Part shown: positions 61,761-64,000 of the stretch, in pieces
Layout of the letters: the number at the start of each line of letters is the position of its first letter
Position numbering within the stretch: position 1 is the first letter of the stretch
Assembly (NCBI RefSeq): GCF_017874625.1
Contig: NZ_JAGIKZ010000007.1
Location: 1 to 64,000 of the forward strand
Direction of reading: 5' to 3'
DNA from: Cytobacillus eiseniae
GTDB lineage: Bacteria > Bacillota > Bacilli > Bacillales > Cytobacillaceae
DNA: 64,000 nucleotides
Translations under genes and position numbers: made by a program
The notes under the pieces: model-generated
Told to the model about the DNA's origin: nothing
Databases searched by the model: none
What the model saw: the letters and a program-made list of their open reading frames with translations, nothing else

Positions 61761-63926
61761 TTGAGAGAAAGTCTTTTCAAAAAGGAATTGCTGTCTGTTT
61801 TGAGGAATAAAAAGCTTCTTATTCCGATTATTGCCGTTCTATTTATTCCGGTATTATACAGCGGGATGTTCCTTTGGGCATTTTGGGATCCGTATGATCA
61901 TTTGGCAGACTTACCTGTGGCAATTGTGAATGAGGATCAAGGAGCTGACTTTGAAGGGAAAGAGCTTCAGCTCGGGAGTGATCTTGTTGATAAATTAAAG
62001 GAAAGTGGAGATTTTAATTTCCAATTTGTTAACAAAGAACAAGGATATAAGGATCTTAAAAATCAAGAGTATTATATGCTGATTGAAATTCCATCAGAAT
62101 TTTCATCCAATGCTACAACATTGCTTGATGATCATCCTGAAAAGTTAAAGCTTGTTTATGTTCCGAATGAAAGCTATAACTTCCTTTCTTCGCAAATAGG
62201 TGAAACTGCTATAGAAAAAATTAAATCATCTATTTCAGAGAAAATAACCGAAACATATGCAGAAACGATGTTTGATAAAGTGACAGAGCTTGCTGATGGA
62301 ATGGGGCAAGCAAGTGACGGTGCTTCAAAAATAAATGAAGGTGCAGCCGAACTGAAGGACGGTTCTTCTCTTATTTATGAAAAGCTATCTTTATTGGCTA
62401 ATAAATCCATTGAATTTAATGATGGAGTAGGAAAGATCAATGATGGTTCTAAAGAGTTAGTATCTGGTTCAAAAACGCTTGCAGATGGACTTGGTCAGCT
62501 GCAAGAAGGACAGAATACATTACAGTCAGCTTCTGATCAGTTGAAAGCTGGCCATGAGCAATTGGCTGTAGGCATTCATCAGACGAAAGATGGTTTAGGA
62601 GCTGTTAATGAAAAGCTTCCAGCTGTTGTTGCTGGTACGGAGCAAATTGGTGCAGGGGCAAAATCATTATCAGCCTCTTTGGAGCAATGGCAATTAGAAG
62701 CAGAAAAAGTAAACGGCGGAATGGCTGTGCTTCAGGAAAAATTGCAAGCATTGATTGGTCAGCTTCCTGAAAATTCGCCTCAGCGTTTAGAATTAGAAGG
62801 GGCATTGAACCAGCTTAAAACGGGAACAGCTGAACTTGCTGGTGCTGCTGGTCAGCTAGCTAATGGCGGAAATGACATTGCTGTTAAAATTGGCGAGCTG
62901 AATGCAGGACAGAAGCAGCTTCAGCAAGGTGTAAATGAGCTGGCAAAAGGCAGCGAAAAGCTTGAGAGTGGAGCACAGGCAGTTTCGAAAGGGCAAAATG
63001 AGTTCCAAGCAGGAATGAATACGTTTGGTCAAAAATTCGCAGAAGCGAAAGCAGGTGCGGATCAACTAGCTAATGGATCAACTGTGCTAGCTGGAGGACT
63101 TGGGCAATTACAAGATGGTTCTGTTGCTATTAAAGATGGAACAGCACAGCTTAAAGATGGTGCTGAAAAGATCGCAGATGGAACGGTCACATTACATGAA
63201 GGCTCAGAGGAACTAGCAAGCAAATTAGGAGATGGAGCTGAAAAGGCATCGTCTGTTCATGCAAATGACGATACATTTAGTATGATGGCAGGACCAGTGA
63301 AAGTAGATAATGAAAAGATCAATCAAGTGCCAAACTATGGTACAGGATTTGCTCCATATTTCTTATCTCTAGGATTATTTGTTGGTGCACTCTTGCTTTC
63401 CATTGTCTTTCCGTTACGTGAACCAGCAGGAGTACCTAAAAATGGTTTTAGCTGGTTTACTAGTAAATTCCTTATTCTTATGGGGATTGGCGTCATTCAA
63501 GCCTTAATCGCCGTGTTGATTATGTTTGTTGGTTTAAAAATTGAAGTGCAAAGTGTACCATTATTTATTCTCTTTGCGATCATTACAAGCTTAACATTCA
63601 TTACATTGATTCAATTCTTTGTTACTACATTTGGTGATCCTGGACGTTTCATTGCGATCATCATCTTAATTTTACAATTAACAACAAGTGCAGGCACATT
63701 CCCACTTGAGTTAATTCCTAATTTCTTACAGCCATTTAGTACGTTCTTGCCAATGACTTACACGGTTTCAGGCTTTAAAGCAGTCATTTCAAGTGGAGAC
63801 TTTAGCTTTATGTGGCATAATGTAGGAGTATTAGCAATTTTCATTGTCGCATTTATTGCAGGAACCATTGTATTCTTCACAGGTATGCACAAAAAACGCT
63901 TTGCAGCTGTAACTGCTACAGAATAA
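61761..63926 (+). CDS. yhgE: YhgE/Pip-type membrane protein
   Basis: 721 residues, TTG start with AAGGGGGAA upstream. One N-terminal helix (about 18-40), a large extracytoplasmic domain with many GxxxLxxG heptads (GAAELKDGS, GSKELVSGSKTLADGLGQL, GTAQLKDGAEKIADGT, about 190-500) that should form coiled coils, then five helices at the C terminus (about 530-710). Matches the YhgE/Pip family, which includes the lactococcal phage infection protein and relatives of T7SS EsaA. Role in B. subtilis unknown. The window ends after it. Confidence 0.93.
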   Translation: MRESLFKKELLSVLRNKKLLIPIIAVLFIPVLYSGMFLWAFWDPYDHLADLPVAIVNEDQGADFEGKELQLGSDLVDKLKESGDFNFQFVNKEQGYKDLKNQEYYMLIEIPSEFSSNATTLLDDHPEKLKLVYVPNESYNFLSSQIGETAIEKIKSSISEKITETYAETMFDKVTELADGMGQASDGASKINEGAAELKDGSSLIYEKLSLLANKSIEFNDGVGKINDGSKELVSGSKTLADGLGQLQEGQNTLQSASDQLKAGHEQLAVGIHQTKDGLGAVNEKLPAVVAGTEQIGAGAKSLSASLEQWQLEAEKVNGGMAVLQEKLQALIGQLPENSPQRLELEGALNQLKTGTAELAGAAGQLANGGNDIAVKIGELNAGQKQLQQGVNELAKGSEKLESGAQAVSKGQNEFQAGMNTFGQKFAEAKAGADQLANGSTVLAGGLGQLQDGSVAIKDGTAQLKDGAEKIADGTVTLHEGSEELASKLGDGAEKASSVHANDDTFSMMAGPVKVDNEKINQVPNYGTGFAPYFLSLGLFVGALLLSIVFPLREPAGVPKNGFSWFTSKFLILMGIGVIQALIAVLIMFVGLKIEVQSVPLFILFAIITSLTFITLIQFFVTTFGDPGRFIAIIILILQLTTSAGTFPLELIPNFLQPFSTFLPMTYTVSGFKAVISSGDFSFMWHNVGVLAIFIVAFIAGTIVFFTGMHKKRFAAVTATE

Positions 63927-63927
63927 G

Positions 63928-64000
63928 AAAAGCGTAAGCGGCTTGCTCAGACCCGACAAGCATAAGAAGGGGCGGATGGAAGGTTGTACTGTAACCTTCA
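63928..64000. repeat. Partial repeat at window edge (family B-like end)
   Basis: AAAAGCGTAAGCGGCTTGC, CCCGACAAGCATAAGAAG and GGATGGAAGGTTGTACTG resemble common Bacillaceae intergenic repeats; AAAAGCG...AAGCG is the complement of the family B right end. Cut by the window. Confidence 0.45.

Overview
The window is a low-GC, spore-forming Firmicute chromosome segment (Bacillaceae). The evidence is strong AGGAGG-type ribosome sites, two alpha/beta small acid-soluble spore proteins, YheC/YheD spore-coat ATP-grasp proteins, an SscA/YjcZ-type spore peptide, and long gene-order conservation with the Bacillus subtilis yhe-yha-yhg region (yheE/D/C/B/A, yhaX-hemZ, yhaR, yhzD, yhaQP, yhaONM, yhaL, prsA, yhaI, hpr, yhaH, trpP, hit, ecsABC, yhaA, hmoB, hemEHY, yhgDE). 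Homology calls come from recognising motifs and family sequences; no database search was run.

Layout. 1-0.4 kb: a tandem array of 52-bp hairpin units, cut by the window edge. 0.6-13 kb: signalling and transport genes (a CheY/CheX-like pair, a guanine-riboswitch purine permease, a two-component system, two CNNM/CorC-type membrane proteins around a frameshifted MerR gene, an orphan histidine kinase). 13-17 kb: an XRE operon, fumarase and a spore protein gene. 17-24 kb: four ATP-grasp spore-coat paralogs coupled by ATGA overlaps, then yheB and yheA. 25-31 kb: yhaX, hemZ, and an accessory patch of acetyltransferases with a frameshifted P-loop kinase gene. 31-43 kb: acyl-CoA ligase, enoyl-CoA hydratase, an ABC-2 exporter, and the yhaO-yhaN-yhaM nuclease/ATPase cluster. 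43-53 kb: PrsA foldase, Hpr regulator, TRAP-controlled tryptophan transporter, hit, ecsABC and an M20 amidohydrolase. 53-56 kb: a fused SF1 helicase. 56-64 kb: haem monooxygenase, the coproporphyrin-dependent haem genes hemE-hemH-hemY, and TetR-controlled yhgE.

Intergenic DNA is rich in dispersed repeats. Family A is a roughly 300-bp MITE-like element (four copies plus one degraded). Family B is a roughly 150-220-bp element (two near-identical copies flanking a small zinc-ribbon gene, one clear shorter copy, two weak ones). Family C comprises clusters of short palindromes with compensatory base changes. The most interesting unexplained element is a roughly 430-nt candidate structured RNA between ecsA and hit. 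Its ends pair through an 11-bp perfect stem, it carries internal repeated motifs, and it ends in an intrinsic terminator.

Working together: hemZ, hemE, hemH, hemY and hmoB cover haem synthesis and turnover; PrsA, Ecs and Hpr belong to the secretion and exoprotein programme; YheC/D, SASPs and SscA belong to the spore; YhaO/YhaN/YhaM handle nucleic acids.
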